A DNA stretch of 64,000 bases, from assembly GCF_034702125.1 (NCBI RefSeq), contig NC_085861.1, positions 2,764,796 to 2,828,795 on the forward strand, read 5' to 3'. The position numbers and the translations under genes are program-made. The DNA is from Engraulis encrasicolus (lineage: Eukaryota; Chordata; Actinopteri; Clupeiformes; Engraulidae). Positions 11,101-26,169 of this stretch are shown piece after piece. The first letter of the stretch is position 1. Each line of letters starts with the position of its first letter. The notes beneath the pieces are model-generated. The model did no database searches. It was not told the DNA's origin and saw nothing but the letters and a program-made list of their open reading frames with translations.

Positions 11101-14100
11101 AGTGGGTCTGGCGTGCCACGAAAGATGCGCATGCTGAAAAGCACCTCATACCCACTGTGAAGTATGGGGGTGGGTCAGTGATGCTGTGGGGCTGTTTAGC
11201 TTCCAAAGGCCCTGGGAAGCTTGTTAGGGTGCATGGCATCATGAATGCTTTGAAATACCAGGACATTTTAAATCAAAATCTGTTGCCCTCTGCCAAAAAG
11301 CTGAAGATGGGTCGTCACTGGGTCTTTCAGCAAGACAATGACCCTAAACATATGGCCAAATCTACACAGAAATGGTTAACCAGACACAAAATCAAGCTCC
11401 TCCCATGGCCATCTCAGTCCCCAGACCTCAACCCCATTGAGAACCTGTGGGGTGAGCTGAAGAGGAGAGTACAGAGGAGAGGACCCAGGTCTCTGGATGA
11501 TTTAGAGAGATTCTGCAAAGAGGAATGGCTGAAGATCCCTCTTTCTGTCTTTTCCCATCTTGTGAAACATTATAGGAGAAGATTAGGTGCTGTTTTGTTG
11601 GCAAAAGGGGGTTGTACAAAATATTAACAACAGGGGTGCTAATAATTGTGACACACATTATTTGATGTCAAATAATTATTTCTTTATGTGGGATTTTTTC
11701 CCCACTGAATAAATGCACTTGTATTGAAGGTTGGATTTTTCTCTTTTTTTCCATTAAGGTCACATATTATTTAGAGAAAAATAATAATAATTGGAAGCTA
11801 AAAAACACATCTCAACCAGGGGTGCCAATAATAATGGAGGGCACTGTATATATGACCTGAATGGGCTTACAAGATGGCGGCCCTGTGTATTCTTCTGCTG
11901 CTGAATGAAGAGTATTGAAGAGAAGGTAGACGAGACAAAGAGCAGAGGGGGTGCGGTCTGGCAGAAATCTGGGCTGCGGTCAAGGTAATAGTACAAGCCT
12001 GACGCAGATCTATAACATCAACAGTGATTAGCGACCAGAACCAACGGGCGCAGTTGCTGAACTATAATCTGCCCTTAAAAGTGGGGTTGCAGGTTAACCA
12101 TTTTAAGAAAATGTACTATTATGACATCACGTTGGGGGTTCCGCAGGCTCATAGGAGTCTATGGAGAACCTTATAATCCTGGGGGAGTTCCCCCAACGTG
12201 ATGTCATACCTGCAACCCCACCTTTAACTCAGAAGGCTACATCTCTAAATGAGACAGAGCTCTGGGAGTAAAATTGCTACCGTCTGTTGAGGGTAAAGAG
12301 AGAGACAGAGTTCGGAGCTGAGCCGTTACCGTCTGCGTCTCCGCGGCCGATGCTGTGTTGGACCCCATGTCCCGTCTGAGCTTCCCCTGGCTGGTCAAGC
12401 CCCGTCTGTTCCAAGTACTCCTCTTCCTCTTCCTGCTCCTCAAAAGTCCCATCCACCGTCTCTTCAAAGCCGGATGTTGCCCATGTAACACTAACACAAC
12501 GAGGCATGAATTACAATTTACTTTTGTGAATCTGAGAGAGAGGGTTAAGTTATTTTCATACAGTACATCTAAATCAAGTTGGTTTTATTGTCAATTTCTT
12601 TACATGCACTGGTCATACAAAGAATTTGAAATTACATTTCTTGCTTTCCCATGCAGACATAGACTAATCTAGGTAAGGACATAGACAGTATACTATAGAC
12701 ATAGACAGTACTCATACATGGACATAGGACAGTATGGACATAGTCTGCCTCAAGCCACATATGCACTAATAAGGACGTAACGTAACTCTATGCACAGTCA
12801 GTGGGCATCAAAAAGTGGAGAAGACGCGCTCACACTATCGCCTAAATAGGCTACTTAACAATTCTTAACTGGGTGCTGAATCCCACAAAAACTTGAATGA
12901 ATAAATGAAGCGAAGGACAGCACTCTTCAGATTTCTTTTTTGTTTATTCGCCCACGCGAATAAACAAAAGAAATCTGAAGAGTGCTGTCCTTCGCTTCAT
13001 TTATTCAGTCAGTGGGCATAACATTTGACATTTCTGAGCAGTTTAATGGGTTTTATGGTGTTTCAGAGAAGGGACATCTACTTGGTGTTAAAAAGAAGCT
13101 ACTGTGTACCAGCAGAGCTTACAGCACAATTTAGTTCAATTCTTTCAAATGGTGCAATGGCACCCTCTACTGGTAGCCTGGTGCAATTATAACGGTGGGA
13201 TGTGGCTGTTAACCTGTTCAAAGCCATTTTGGAGTCTGAAATGGAAAATGTTTGATAGTGTGTGGAAACATCTTAACAATGACAGCATAGATAGCAGCCC
13301 AATCCCAACACACATGTCAATGCCAAAAGGTGTGGCAATCCCGACACAATTTGTTGAATTGTTTGTTCATAAAAAGTAACCATGAAATAACATATAATAT
13401 ATTTTTAAAATATACAGTATATTCTGTCTTCTGTTAACTTAAGGGTTGTAGGTGAAGGAGGGTCATGGGGGCCGCTGGAGGGGGGGGGGGAGTGGTACAG
13501 ATTCTAAGGGCCCAAGCACTGAGAGGGGCACTTAAAGGGACACTGTGCAGGAAATGGTCAAAAAAGGTACTGCAACTATGCTGCTCATTGAAACTGGGCT
13601 GCCTATTGCCAAATTTGATCTTTACATGAAAGTTTACTAAGTATTAAACAAATATTTTCTAGGCACTGAGAGGGGCCCTTAAGGGGCCCCAAAACTTTAA
13701 TCTTTCATGGGGCCCAACATTTCTGGCAGCGCCCCTGAGGAGGGTCACCTGTCCACGTGCCGCTCCGCTGCTTCCAGGACGCCCAAGTTGGACTGCTGCT
13801 GCTGCTGGAAGTCCCGACACGCCTGCTTCATGGTAGACGGAGGGTATGTGTTCACTCCCTCTGTGAGAATATAAGCATAAGGGGCAATGACGTTATTTGG
13901 GGTTCAAACAGACGATGGGGTAGGCTACAACCACAGCTAATGCCCAAAAATTAATACATTTAATTACACCTCCCCTCGAGTTAAATGATTTGGTTTTACC
14001 TTTCTCCTGTACTTTCAACCATTCTCCGAGTATGGCAGTGCAAATTTTACCTCCACGCTAGCAGTTAACATCGAGTCCTATGAGACCAGCTGGCGGCTAA

Positions 14101-17100
14101 CTGGTCTCATAGGACTCCATGTTAACTGCTAGCTTGGAGGTAAAATGTGCACTGCGGTACTCAGAGACTCAGAGAACGGCTGAAAGTACTGGAGAAAGGT
14201 AAAACCCAATCATTTAACTCAAGGGGAGGTGTAAAATAAGCTCATTTCCAAAAATGGGACAGTATCACTTTAACACATAAAAGTTCTTTACAGTATTTTT
14301 AAAGTTTTCTGCGAGGAAGTGCTACTGATTCGTTATTTGGAATTCCTTACTCTTGACGAAGGCCAAGAACGTGTGTATGAAGCGCTTGGCATAATCCTGC
14401 TCCTGTTGCTTCACGTCTCCCAAGTGGACCAGATGTTGCTCCAAGGGAAGGCTAGCAAGTTCCTCCACCTGTGTGCTGTTGAAGTGGTCGCCTACAGTCA
14501 GCGTGAACACCACCACGCCCTGACACCTTGCTAACCTGGAGGCGAATTCCAGCCGTGCTCTATCCCAATAGCTTGTTTCCCCACCGACGACGACCAGAAC
14601 CATTTTGTTCTGCCGTGGCTTTGCGGCGGTCAGGAGACCTCTGGTGATGACCCACTCCAGTGCGTATCCCAACCCCGAGGACCCACCGAGCTGCTGCATG
14701 CTCTGGAAAATGTGACTCTTCATCGCATCGCTGTTCTGGTACGCCATGAAGTCGAACTCCTGTTGGACAGGCATCTGTCCTTCTGTGGGCGCGTATGAGC
14801 CGGAAACTTGTTGGTAGAGGGCGATTCTGGCCCGCCTATCAGACTTGGACGGCTGGCTGCTCAAGGCGATCTGCTCTACCACTGAACCCAGGAGCTCCTT
14901 AACGCCGGCGTACTGGTCTGCTTGGACGCTGCGGGAGCCGTCCACCAGCACAGCCAGGTCCATGTTGACCTCCACAGGCGCTGGAGTCTTGTTCCTATCG
15001 GAGCACACCGAGTCAGCCTTGCAAGGGTCTGAAATGAGAGAAGACAAGGGTTTCACACCGTGAAAAAATAGGGTTGTCAGTTAAGAGGCTATGTTATAAC
15101 CTTACTGTCACCAAAGTTGCAATGGCCCAAGGCTGAGGCTACTTTGTCAGAGTAGACTTACTGTACAGTATATCAGTCCAGATAGAGTATTTACAACACT
15201 GTTGAGAGGGAAATTACTCTAACGTGAAGTTAACCTAACCAGGCCTTCTCTGATTGGTTAAACCTGCAACCAGGCCCTCTGTGATTGGTTAAACCTACAA
15301 CCAGGCCTTCTCTGATTGGTTAACCCATTGACGCCTAAGGCACCTGCAAAAACGGCTGCTGAATGCCTGAGCCCTATTTAAGGAAAGCTACACTCAGCCT
15401 ATAAAAATCGAAATATCTCAGCTTCTGAAGCACATAGAAATATGCAAGTTGCATTTAAATGCTAAGACCTTCATCTTTCATTAGAATGTGTTCATTCATC
15501 TCTCAAACAAACAGAGATTTTTCATAAAGTTGTCCCAAATCTCATGAGCCTGAAAGTTGCGTAATGCAGCTCCAGGCGCCAGGGCCAATGTTGCGCAACG
15601 CAATGTCAGGCATCAATGGGTTAATAGTCAGGGTAAAGTGCTGCAGTGCCTCTCTTCCACATACATAAGAGTATAGAGCATGGCTATTCAAATGGTGGCC
15701 CTGGGGCCAGATGCGGCCCTTGGACAGCAAGGTTCTGGCCCCCTACAAGTCCCTCGTTTTTCGGAATTTAGTCATAAAAGTATGGGTTCCGTTATCGTGC
15801 TGAAATGGAACACGGGACTTAAAAATACAGGAAATTACATCTAAGAAATGCAAAACTATCTGGACCCTCTGGACTCAACTTCAATTAAGTCTCCCATTTT
15901 TTTTTTCATTGACAGTCGGCAACCATAATACATACGTATAGTTCGGCCCTTTACTGGGAGGAATTTTAAAAACTGACATTTAATTGAATACCCCTGGTAT
16001 AGAGGGTCATCATTTAACAAATAAAAAAATAAGTCTAACACAAAGACCAGCATACCAATGCATATAAAGAAAAAACATAGAAAGCAAATAGAAAAAGCAC
16101 ATGAATAGCATAATACGTAGAAATAGGCAAGAAGTAGCACACCGTACCGTAGCATATTATACAGCTTTGGATCTCTCTCAGCTGCGGTCTCATGTCTTGA
16201 GCACTTTCAACCAGTTTCACGATAAAGCTTCTGGATTCGTCAGCCTGCATAATATTGAAGGGAGGTTGAATACATATGCTTTCTTATGATGATGCATGCT
16301 ATTGCAGACAGAATTGCATGATTAACCCCTTATCTTGGAGTGAATACTTCACCCCCAATATCTAAGATTATTGGAAAAAGTAAGAAAAGTAAGAAAATAC
16401 AAAGGAGCATTCTCGGTCTTACAAGGCTTTCAGACGACAAAACATTAGCCCGATTTTCATCGACTTTCAGATCAAGTGCCGAGATTCTGATCTGACCAAG
16501 AAGATAACAAATACCGTTTTCAAACGGCATAGTTAACCCACCTCCCTTGGTTTGGCATAGTTAACCCACCTTCCTTGGTTTGCAACTAATCGCAAGTTGG
16601 TCGCGAGGTGAAGTCGCTTGTCGTTACCCCATGTACAGTACAAAATGCAAGGCTCGCAATTGACCTCCGATTGAGCCAAAAATTGTCCCGATTCCCGAAA
16701 AGTCAGTTGCAGTCGCAAAATAGCAGTGTATGCCCGGCATTAGATTACCGACTTACCTCTAATGCTTCCATGATGTTGGGAACGTTCTTGAAGCCAACGA
16801 CAGCGGTGTGAATGTCGTTGGCTTTCAGCTCCAGGATTCCGGTGTTGATGGACTTGACATCCTGTGACGCCCCGTTGGTGATGAAGATGGCCACCTTCCT
16901 CATCATCAAACCCTTCCTGGTGCGTTTGAAGACGTGCCTGGCCACGAAGCGCATGGCAGCACCTGTGTTGCGGCCATTGGATGTGCGCTCGAGGGCAATG
17001 TTGTCGATCTCTGTGAGGAGATGTTTCTTCTGGTGGTAGTCGGAGAACCGAACGAGGTACTTGACGCTGGAGCTGAAGGACACGACAGCCACCCGCGCAC

Positions 17101-20100
17101 CCCTGGGGCAGTTGCTTTCAGCGATGGCCACGTCCTCCAGCAAGTTCTTTGCGACGGCACGCATGTTTTCAAACGCCTCAGGGGTCATGTCCTGAGACAT
17201 GTCCAGCGCTATGACCAGCTCAGTTGGGTACGCCGGACACTCGATATGACCTACGGGCATAATAACACAAAAATTATAACTGGCACTTAACAGGTCATGT
17301 GGATGATGTATAGTATACTACAATATGTAGTCACAAGCTTACCTGAGGTGCAGGCTGTTAAAAGAAGAGAAGACGATGCATTAGGGGCCACATTTGCAAC
17401 AACACATCCGGTAGACGATGACATGCAGACAGAAAATTTTAGAAAATTAACTTGAGTCTTTTTCAGAAATAAGCACTTAATTTACTTAATATATTGTGAT
17501 GCAGGAGAAAAAAACAGCAAAACATTATCATACCGCAGTTGTCCCGCACGTAGTTCACTAATTCACAGTCCTGTAAAGCATAATGTTTACAGTTCAGAAG
17601 TGCTTGTGAAGTTTGACTGAAGACACAAGACCGAGAGTAAGTGCAACTGTACTTACGGTCATTGCTCTAGGGCCTGGTAGTCCTCTGGGGCCCTGTTGAG
17701 AGGAAGGATACAGTTTAGGCGTCTGTGATGCAATGTTACAAAGTTACAGTGTACTTACAGTGTAATAACCAGGGCTTGACACTGGCACCTGCCAACCGGC
17801 CAAATGCTGGTAAAACTTGGCTGTGGCTGGTAATAATTTCAGTGTCTCTAGCCAATTTGGCAGGTAGCTTATTCAATAAAATAACATATCAGTCATCAGC
17901 CATTTGTCACTTTACTTGTGTACCACCGGTTTGTATTTAAGTTCTAGTTTTCTTATTTATTTCCATGTAGAAATCTGTGCACTCATCTTCTTGCTTTAGC
18001 ACCTCATCTTCTGAGGCTAGATATACACCATCACGATAAAGGAAAAAAAAAAACAATATCAAATTTGTGGCTAGTATAACAGCTGGATGGCTAGTGACTT
18101 GGGAAAGCCACTAGCCACGGTGGCTGGCGGGTGAAAAAGTTAATGTCAAGCCCTGGTAATAATATGTAATACTATATACTGGCTTTGCTCTGATTCATCC
18201 ACCTCAGCCCAGCCATAACCAAAACCCCAACCCTTCCTTACCCAGTGCCCAGGTTAGGGTTCGGGATAAACTCTTCCTTACCCTGTGTTAGGTATAAACT
18301 AGAGGATGATATTTTTCAGGAATTCCTGTGGGTCCCGCGGGTCCCGCAGGATTCCCGCGTGATGGGAGTCCAAATTTTAAAGATGAACGGGAGCAGGCAG
18401 GAGCGGGAATAAAAATTAACGGGAACGGGAATGCCGCTTATTTTTTCTCTAAAAAACAAACAAAAAAACCCTTGTTTTTTGACGAAACGGGAGTGGAGTT
18501 GATTTTGAGTGGGAGTGGGCAGGATTGGGAGACATTCTTTTCAGGAGTGGACGGGATGGAATTTGTTTCTTTCACTCCAGTCCGGGATGGGACGGGATGG
18601 GATTTCTTTCTGGGACCGGGATGGGATGGGAATGAAAATCCACTCCCGTGTCATGCTCTAGTATAAACTGTTCCTTACCCTGTGTCCAGGAGGTTAGGGT
18701 TAGGTATAAACTCTTCCTTACCCTGTGTTAGGTATAAACTCTTCCTTACCCTGTGTTAGGTATGAACTGTTCCTTACCCTGTGTTAGGGATAAACTCTTC
18801 CTTACCCCGTGTTAGGTATAACTGTTCCTTACCCCGTGTTAGGTATAACTGTTCCTTACCCTGTGTTAGGTATAAACAGTTCCTTACACTGTGTTAGGTA
18901 TAAACAGTTCCTTACCCTGTGTCATGCTCTAGTATAAACAGTTCCTTACCCTGTGTCCAGGAGGAGAGGGTTAGGTATAAACTCTTCCTTACCCTGTGTC
19001 CAGGAGGATAGGGTTAGGTATAAACTGTTCCTCACCCTGTGTCCAGGAGGAGAGGGTTAGGTATAAACTCTTCCTTACCCTGTGTCCAGGAGGAGAGGGT
19101 TAGATATAAACAGTTCCTCACCCTGTGTCATGCTCTAGTATAAACTCTTCCTTACCCTGTGTCATGCTCTAGTATAAACTCTTCCTCACCCTGTGTCCAG
19201 GAGGATAGGGTTAGGTATAAACTGTTCCTCACCCTGTGTCCAGAGGGTCCTCTGCTGCCGGGGTCACCTGGTGGGCCGCTGTTACCAGCGTTACCCTGTG
19301 GAGAGACAATACAGCTTAGCCATGCAGCCATACCATACACATGATGACCATGTGCAAATGAAGAGCTCTTTTCCAAAATAAGATATATCCATTTCATTGA
19401 ATGTTGGGAAATTAACATTTTTGTATTGGGCATTCCATTGAATTGCATTGCAAAATGCATTTTATAGAGGTTTAAAAAGTATGTTCTTCAAACATTTAAA
19501 TGAAAAGATCTCACACATCAATGATAGGACTTCCTAACAGTCAATTCCAATATTAAAATGGAAAAAGTCAAAAATGGTGGATATAGCGTTTTGGAAAAGA
19601 GCTCTTCAAATATACAAATATCACATGCCTTGATAAAGACAATATGTCAAAACACGTAGGCCTGCAGCCGGTATTGAAGGTTGATAAAGGCTTATTATTA
19701 CACAGGAGTGCCTCAACACATTTCATGGCTTTTTGGATGAGCAGCCGTCTCACTGGACTTGAAGCTGGTGTGACCTGAAGCAATCCCTTTGCCTTTTGTA
19801 TTCATATATTCATGTATGTGTATTTTTAAACAGGTAATGGTAAATATACAGTACATGCATGTATGTTTGAACAGGTAATTGTAAATACATGCGTGCACGT
19901 ATATTTACATAGCCGATTGTATGTACGCTTAAACAGGTGATTGTGAATATGTACTGTATATACTATATGTTTAAACAGGTGATTGTGAATATGTACTGTA
20001 TACACTATATGTTTAAACAGGTGATTGTGAATATGTACTGTATATACTAGATGTTTAAACAGGTGATTGTAAATATAGCCTACATGTATACAGATAGACA

Positions 20101-23100
20101 GATGCTGAGGCACTCAAGGTTGCAATTTTTTTACTTTTTTATTTGGCTATTAAAAAGTTTTTAAAAATTGCAACCGTGAGTGCCTCAGCATCTGTCTTCC
20201 TGGACCAAGTTTGAGAGCCCCTACACTGATGAGGACCAAGGAAAAAAGGTGAAGACCCAAAAGCACTCCAATTACCTGCTTGTGTTTGATACATGTGTAC
20301 AATATATGTTGAAACAGGTGATTGTAAGTATGTTCTATATGTTAAAACAGGTGATTGTAAATACCGGTATGTTCTGTATGTTTTAACAGGTGATTGTAAA
20401 TATGTTCTGTATGTTTTAACAGGTGATTGTAAATATGAAGAGCTCTTTTCCAAAACGCTATATCCACCATTTTTGGCTTTTTGCATTTTAATATTGGAAT
20501 TCATTGTTAAGAGGTCCTATCATCCATGTGTGAATTCTTGCCATTCAAATGTTTTGAGAACATACTTTAAAACCTCTATAAAAATGCATTTTGCAATGCA
20601 TTTCAATGGAATGCCCAATACAAAAATGTAAATTTCCCAACATTCTATAAAATGGATATATCTCATTTTGGAAAAGAGCTCTTCATATGTTCTGTATGTT
20701 TTAATAGGTGATTGTAAATACAGTATGTTCTGTATGTTTTAACAGGTGATTGTAAATATGTTCTGTATGTTTTAACAGATGATTCTAAATATGTTCTGTA
20801 TGTTTTAACAGGTGATTGTAAATATGTTCTGTATGTTTTAACAGGTGATTGTAAATATGTTCTGTATGTTTTACCAGGTCAGGTGTCTGTAGTAGCATCA
20901 CTCACCCCGCATCCTCTGGTTATTGTAAATATAAATGTATACACTATATGTTTAAACAGGTGATTGTATACAGGTGTGTACACTGCCCTACAAAGCAAAA
21001 AGGCAGTAACTGCATCGTTGTTGAAAATGAGTTACTATGACTTCAATGTCATATATATCAAAGTCTGAAGTTAAATAAAATAATTGATCTGCAAAAGAGG
21101 TCATACTATAAACAAAACATGTCACATGTCAATAATCTCCCCAAAACAGCTTAGACTGGATTGCAGTATCATTTTAAAGTAATTTTACTCAGTTTGAAGC
21201 GCTGCACAGTTACTGCCTTTTTGCTTTGTAGGGCAGTACAGGTGTCTGTAGTAGGATTCCTCACCCCGCGTCCTCTGTTTATTGTAAATATAAATGTATA
21301 CACTATATGTTTAAACAGGTGATTGTATACAGGTGTGTGCAGGTGTCTGTAGTAGGATTCCTCACCCCGCGTCCTCTGTTTATTGTAAATATAAATGTAT
21401 ACACTATATGTTTAAACAGGTGATTGTATACAGGTGTGTGCAGGTGTCTGTAGTAGGATTCCTCACCCCGCGTCCTCTGTTTCCTTTGGCCCCGGGACCT
21501 CCAGCGCTACCCTTAGGACCATCCTCTCCCTGCAGAGCGAGCGAACATTCGAGGATGTCATTGGTAATGGACACAAACATTAATGCCAGTGTGACGGAGG
21601 TTGCCCCTTTTACACTGGGGTGAGGCATAAATGCAATGTCGTTGTGTGCAGTGAACACTTGTGTGCTGTGTCACAATGACATTTGGAGTTGGAGTTTCCT
21701 AGTTGGGCTTTCACTTTCACTTTCAGAAAGCTCAGCGGTCAACAGGTTGCTGCTGTCATGAAACTGCTCTATGCACCATGCTGCTGTAATTGCATTGAAA
21801 CCATTTTTAAAATTAAATTAAAATTAATGTTAACATTTTTAATTAAAATCTGCCAAATATTTTTCGCTTTCTTGACTTGTCTCATAGGATCGGATGGCAA
21901 ATTTTGGCAAATGTGCGTGTATGTGTCCCTGGCAGAAGTCTTGGAGGGTACTACTGTATGTCATCTACACAAACATTACGTGTTCAGTTACACTGCGTGT
22001 ATATCACCAACACAAACTTGAAAATAGAGATGCACGATATATATCAGCGCACTAAAATATCGGCCGATATGGGCTTTTTTATATCGGCCCGATATAATGC
22101 TTGGTTGATCGGTTAATCGGTTAATTTAATGAAAACGTGGAAACTGCATTCAAGCCGAGTAGAGACTTTTACTTTATATTTTCATTCAGGCCAGGTGGGC
22201 AAAACAAGCCTCTGACAGAGATCTAGGAGTATAATCAAATATTATTTTAATTCATAATAGACCATCTGTTATTATCTTATCCAGTCTCTCTGCCTGTGTG
22301 TTGCTGTGACTTGGCGTCTCTGATCAAATGACCGAATCAAATGACTGCCAGCCAGGCAATGGCTTTTGTTTTTAATGTTTGAATGGACTATGAGTGAAAC
22401 ATGAACTGAGATCATATTGAGATTATATCAATATATTATATTAAATTTTAAAATGTGAATATATCGGGTATCGGTATCGGAATCGGCCCTGAGAAGCAGG
22501 TAATTATCGGTTATCAGTATCGGTTGAAATTTTTCATATCGCGCATCACTACTTGAAGTGTTTAGTTATATCAGCAGTGCATATAGAATTTAATAGCAGG
22601 CTTACCTGTAGTCCCGGGTGTCCTGGGAAACCGCGTTCTCCCTTTAAAACAATATTTAGATCAATACAGATCAATACATCAATACTGTACATCTTATTGA
22701 ACTGTGGCACCAGTTACATTAGTAGTTCGCAAAATAGGGACAATGCTTAACTACATCATAACAGCATTGCTATGACAGTACAAAGAGCCTTAAGTCACAG
22801 ATTAAGACATAGCCATTACAAATTTTGTGACAGTAAGATTATAACATAGGCTCTGCGCTAAGGGGTTAAAACAATGTTTATGTCAATACATCTTATTGAT
22901 ATATGTTACTAATTACTGTACATCGACAGTTCACAAAAATACATTAATATTATGTTATCAGTATAATAGCAGGGAAGCGATTTACTCAGTTATGTACAGT
23001 ATGTTGTCATGTACCTTAACTCCAGCGGGTCCACGAGGGCCATAGCCATCTCGACCATCTAGTCCCTGAAATCAGACAAATACAAAATGTATACCAGAGA

Positions 23101-26004
23101 TGTGGACTTGTGACTTGGACTTGAGTGAGTCAGACTTGAGCCAAAAATTACTTGACTTGAGACTTGACATGGCAATATTAGGAATGACTTGTGACTTGAC
23201 TCGACTTGCAAGCTATTGACTCGAGACTTGACTTGACTTGACAGTTTTAGCTTGCAATGACTTGCAATAGTATTCCAACCCAGAACAACAGAAGGATGCA
23301 TCCAATCAGGAAATGAACCTTAAAATAAAAAATGAAAAACATGTTTCATCTGTATTGTATACAGTCTATGTCGGGGGGGCAATTAAAACATGTTTTTTTT
23401 TTTTTCGTATTTTAAGGAGTATTTCCTGATTGAATGCTTCCTTCTGTTGTTCTGGGTTGGAATACTGGGCTACAGCAATGTTTCTCAACAGGGGTGCCGG
23501 GGCACCCTGGAGTGCCGCACGCCCCCCTCAGGGGTGCCGCGGAAATGTAGCTGACAGTATGTGAAATTGACCTAAATAAATTATATATGTAATACGTATT
23601 GGTCTATCTAAATTAATAAATGGATTCTAGTCAGTGGAATCTTTCATCCACCATTTACGGACAATATGTCAATGTAGGTCACCCCTGTACGGCCACATAG
23701 CCTGTCTGAGATAAAGCTGCAACTTTGAACGTCTCCAAATGTGTTACTTTTCTAAGCTTGTGTGGTATCGAATGCGATACCATGTTACTAGTTGCTAGTT
23801 GGTTTGGGGTTCCTTGAGATTTTCCATGAATTGAAAGGGTGCCTCGCCTAAAAAAAGGTTGAGAAACACTGGGCTAGAGTACATCTTGGAGAGAATCAAA
23901 TATGACAAGAGGAGGGCTGTTGGGGTTGGCCTTGGCTGTGGCTTGAACGCCAGGCGGGGAACCGAGTTCGATTCCAGCCCAAGGTAGTTTCCTGGAGGCT
24001 GTTCGTACTTTCCGCCCTTCCCGCACTGTGTTTGGGTACGCAGGGCGGTTCCATTTCTAATCGCGGCGGTGAAGTGTACTGTAAACTACCCGGATAACGC
24101 CCTCAAACCGGCCGTTTTTTGAAGTGTGGAGTTATGTACACTTTTCGCACTCAACGGCCGCCATGTTTGTTACGTAGTTTCCTCTCTGGTTGAGTGTCAG
24201 ATTGGTCAAACTGCCGAATCTCTGTGATTACAGCATAGCTTTGATTCCAAAGACAATAGGCATGTGTATAAGAGAAAGGGGTAACTTGTAAAAATTGTCA
24301 ACATAAGGAACAGTGTCTTCCGTGGTGAATTGTATATTGGCGGTTGGTAAACTCTGATGACACGCGACAACCGTCATTTCCGTGAAGTGTATCAGACAGA
24401 ACGTGAATTGGACCTGCACTTCACCCTCAAATTTAGCCGTTAAGTTGAGGGTGGAAAGTGCACTGTATCACAGTACACAGTGCAGAGTGTGGAGAATGGA
24501 ACACGCTGCTGATGTTCTCCCCTCTCTCTCTCCCCCAAAACATTTCCTGTCAGCTCTTCACTAACCTTACAAAGGGTTAAAAGCCCCCCAAAATACTTAA
24601 AGGTACACTGTGCAGGAAATGGTCAAAAAAGGTACTGCTACTATGTTGCTCATTGAAACTGGGCTGCCTATTGCCAAATTTGATCTTTACATGAAAGTTT
24701 ACTAAGTAATAAACAAATATTTTATAGTATGGTCCAAGTACAGTCATTTTTGCAGCTAAATGATGTATGAAAAGTGCAATTTTTCCAGTCATAATGTATA
24801 CTTAAAATTTGATGGTGGTGGTAAGTTTTCATGAAAAAGGTAACATTAGTGAATGGGCAGCATGAATTATGGAAATAAACGATCTCACTCAGTGTCCCTT
24901 TAAAAGATAGGAGCTGTTGTTACTTAATAGAGGCTTGGGCAGAAACTAAGGGATGGGAATTAGAGTCTCAATAGACTCAACAACAGAATTCAAACTTGAC
25001 TCAAAACAGAAAGCAAATCTCTGCACACTGATTGAGTGTTGTGATGGGAGGGGAGCCAGGGCAGGATTCGCGGCCCAGTTAGGATCTCCCCCTATGGTGT
25101 GGTGCTGGGCAGACTTTCCTGGAAAAACACTTCCTGTCCCTACGTGAGGTCATCTAGTTCAGTGTTTCCCAACCAGGGGTACGTGTACCACTAGGGGTAC
25201 GCGAGCACACTGAAGGGGGTACTTGGAAAAAAATATTTTTTTACAAATGCATGGAGCATAGTCACACTGGAATAGAAAAAGCGATGTAAAACACAAGTTA
25301 GGGGGTACTCGTGGCACAACAAAAAGGCTCGGGGGTACATGAGACAAAAAAGGTTGGGAAACACTGATCTAGCTGTTGTTATATTCCAACATGATGAAGA
25401 GGTGATGGTGAGCACATCCAAACCGCAGATGTCTGATTAAGAGTGAATAGCTCGGATACGTTCACCGGGACAAAAAGCAAAATGGCAGCAAGCATGCAGA
25501 CATTAATTTTTTCTTTAATATTTCAACAGTGTAAGTATTCTACAAACCGGAGGTCCTCTTGTGCCCACTGCTCCTAAAGCTCCTTTGTCCCCTGGCACTC
25601 CTTGTTGCCCCTGCACAGAGACAAGGGGGCAGGTTAGACAGACAACACAGAGACATGGCAGGGTGGAGAGAGACAGGGCAGTATAGGGAGAGACAGGTCA
25701 GAGTAGAGAAAGACAGGGCAGGTCAGAGTAGAGAAAGACAGGGCAGGGTAGAGAAAGACAGGGCAGGGTAGAGTAGAGAAAGACAGGGCAGGGTAGAGAA
25801 AGACAGGGCAGGGCAGAGTAGAGAAAGACAGGGCAGGGTAGACAAACAGGTCAGTGTAGAGACAGACAGGGCAGAGTAGAGAGAGACAGGGTAGAGAGAG
25901 AGAGACAGGGCAGGGCAGAGTAGAGAAAGACAGGGCAGAGAGAGAGAGACAGGGCAGGGTAGAGAGACAGGGCAGGGTAGAGAAAGACAGGGCAGGGTAG
26001 AGAG

Positions 26005-26050
<46 letters not shown>

Positions 26051-26099
26051 GTGCGTGTGTTTTAACACGTGTGTGTGTGTGTGTGTGTGTGTGTTTTAA

Positions 26100-26169
<70 letters not shown>

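Noticed and set aside
16035..16250. Alternative donor for the second C1 exon two codons downstream
   Set aside because: It would join out of phase to C2; only TACG/gtacgg gives the conserved CYDPCK junction.
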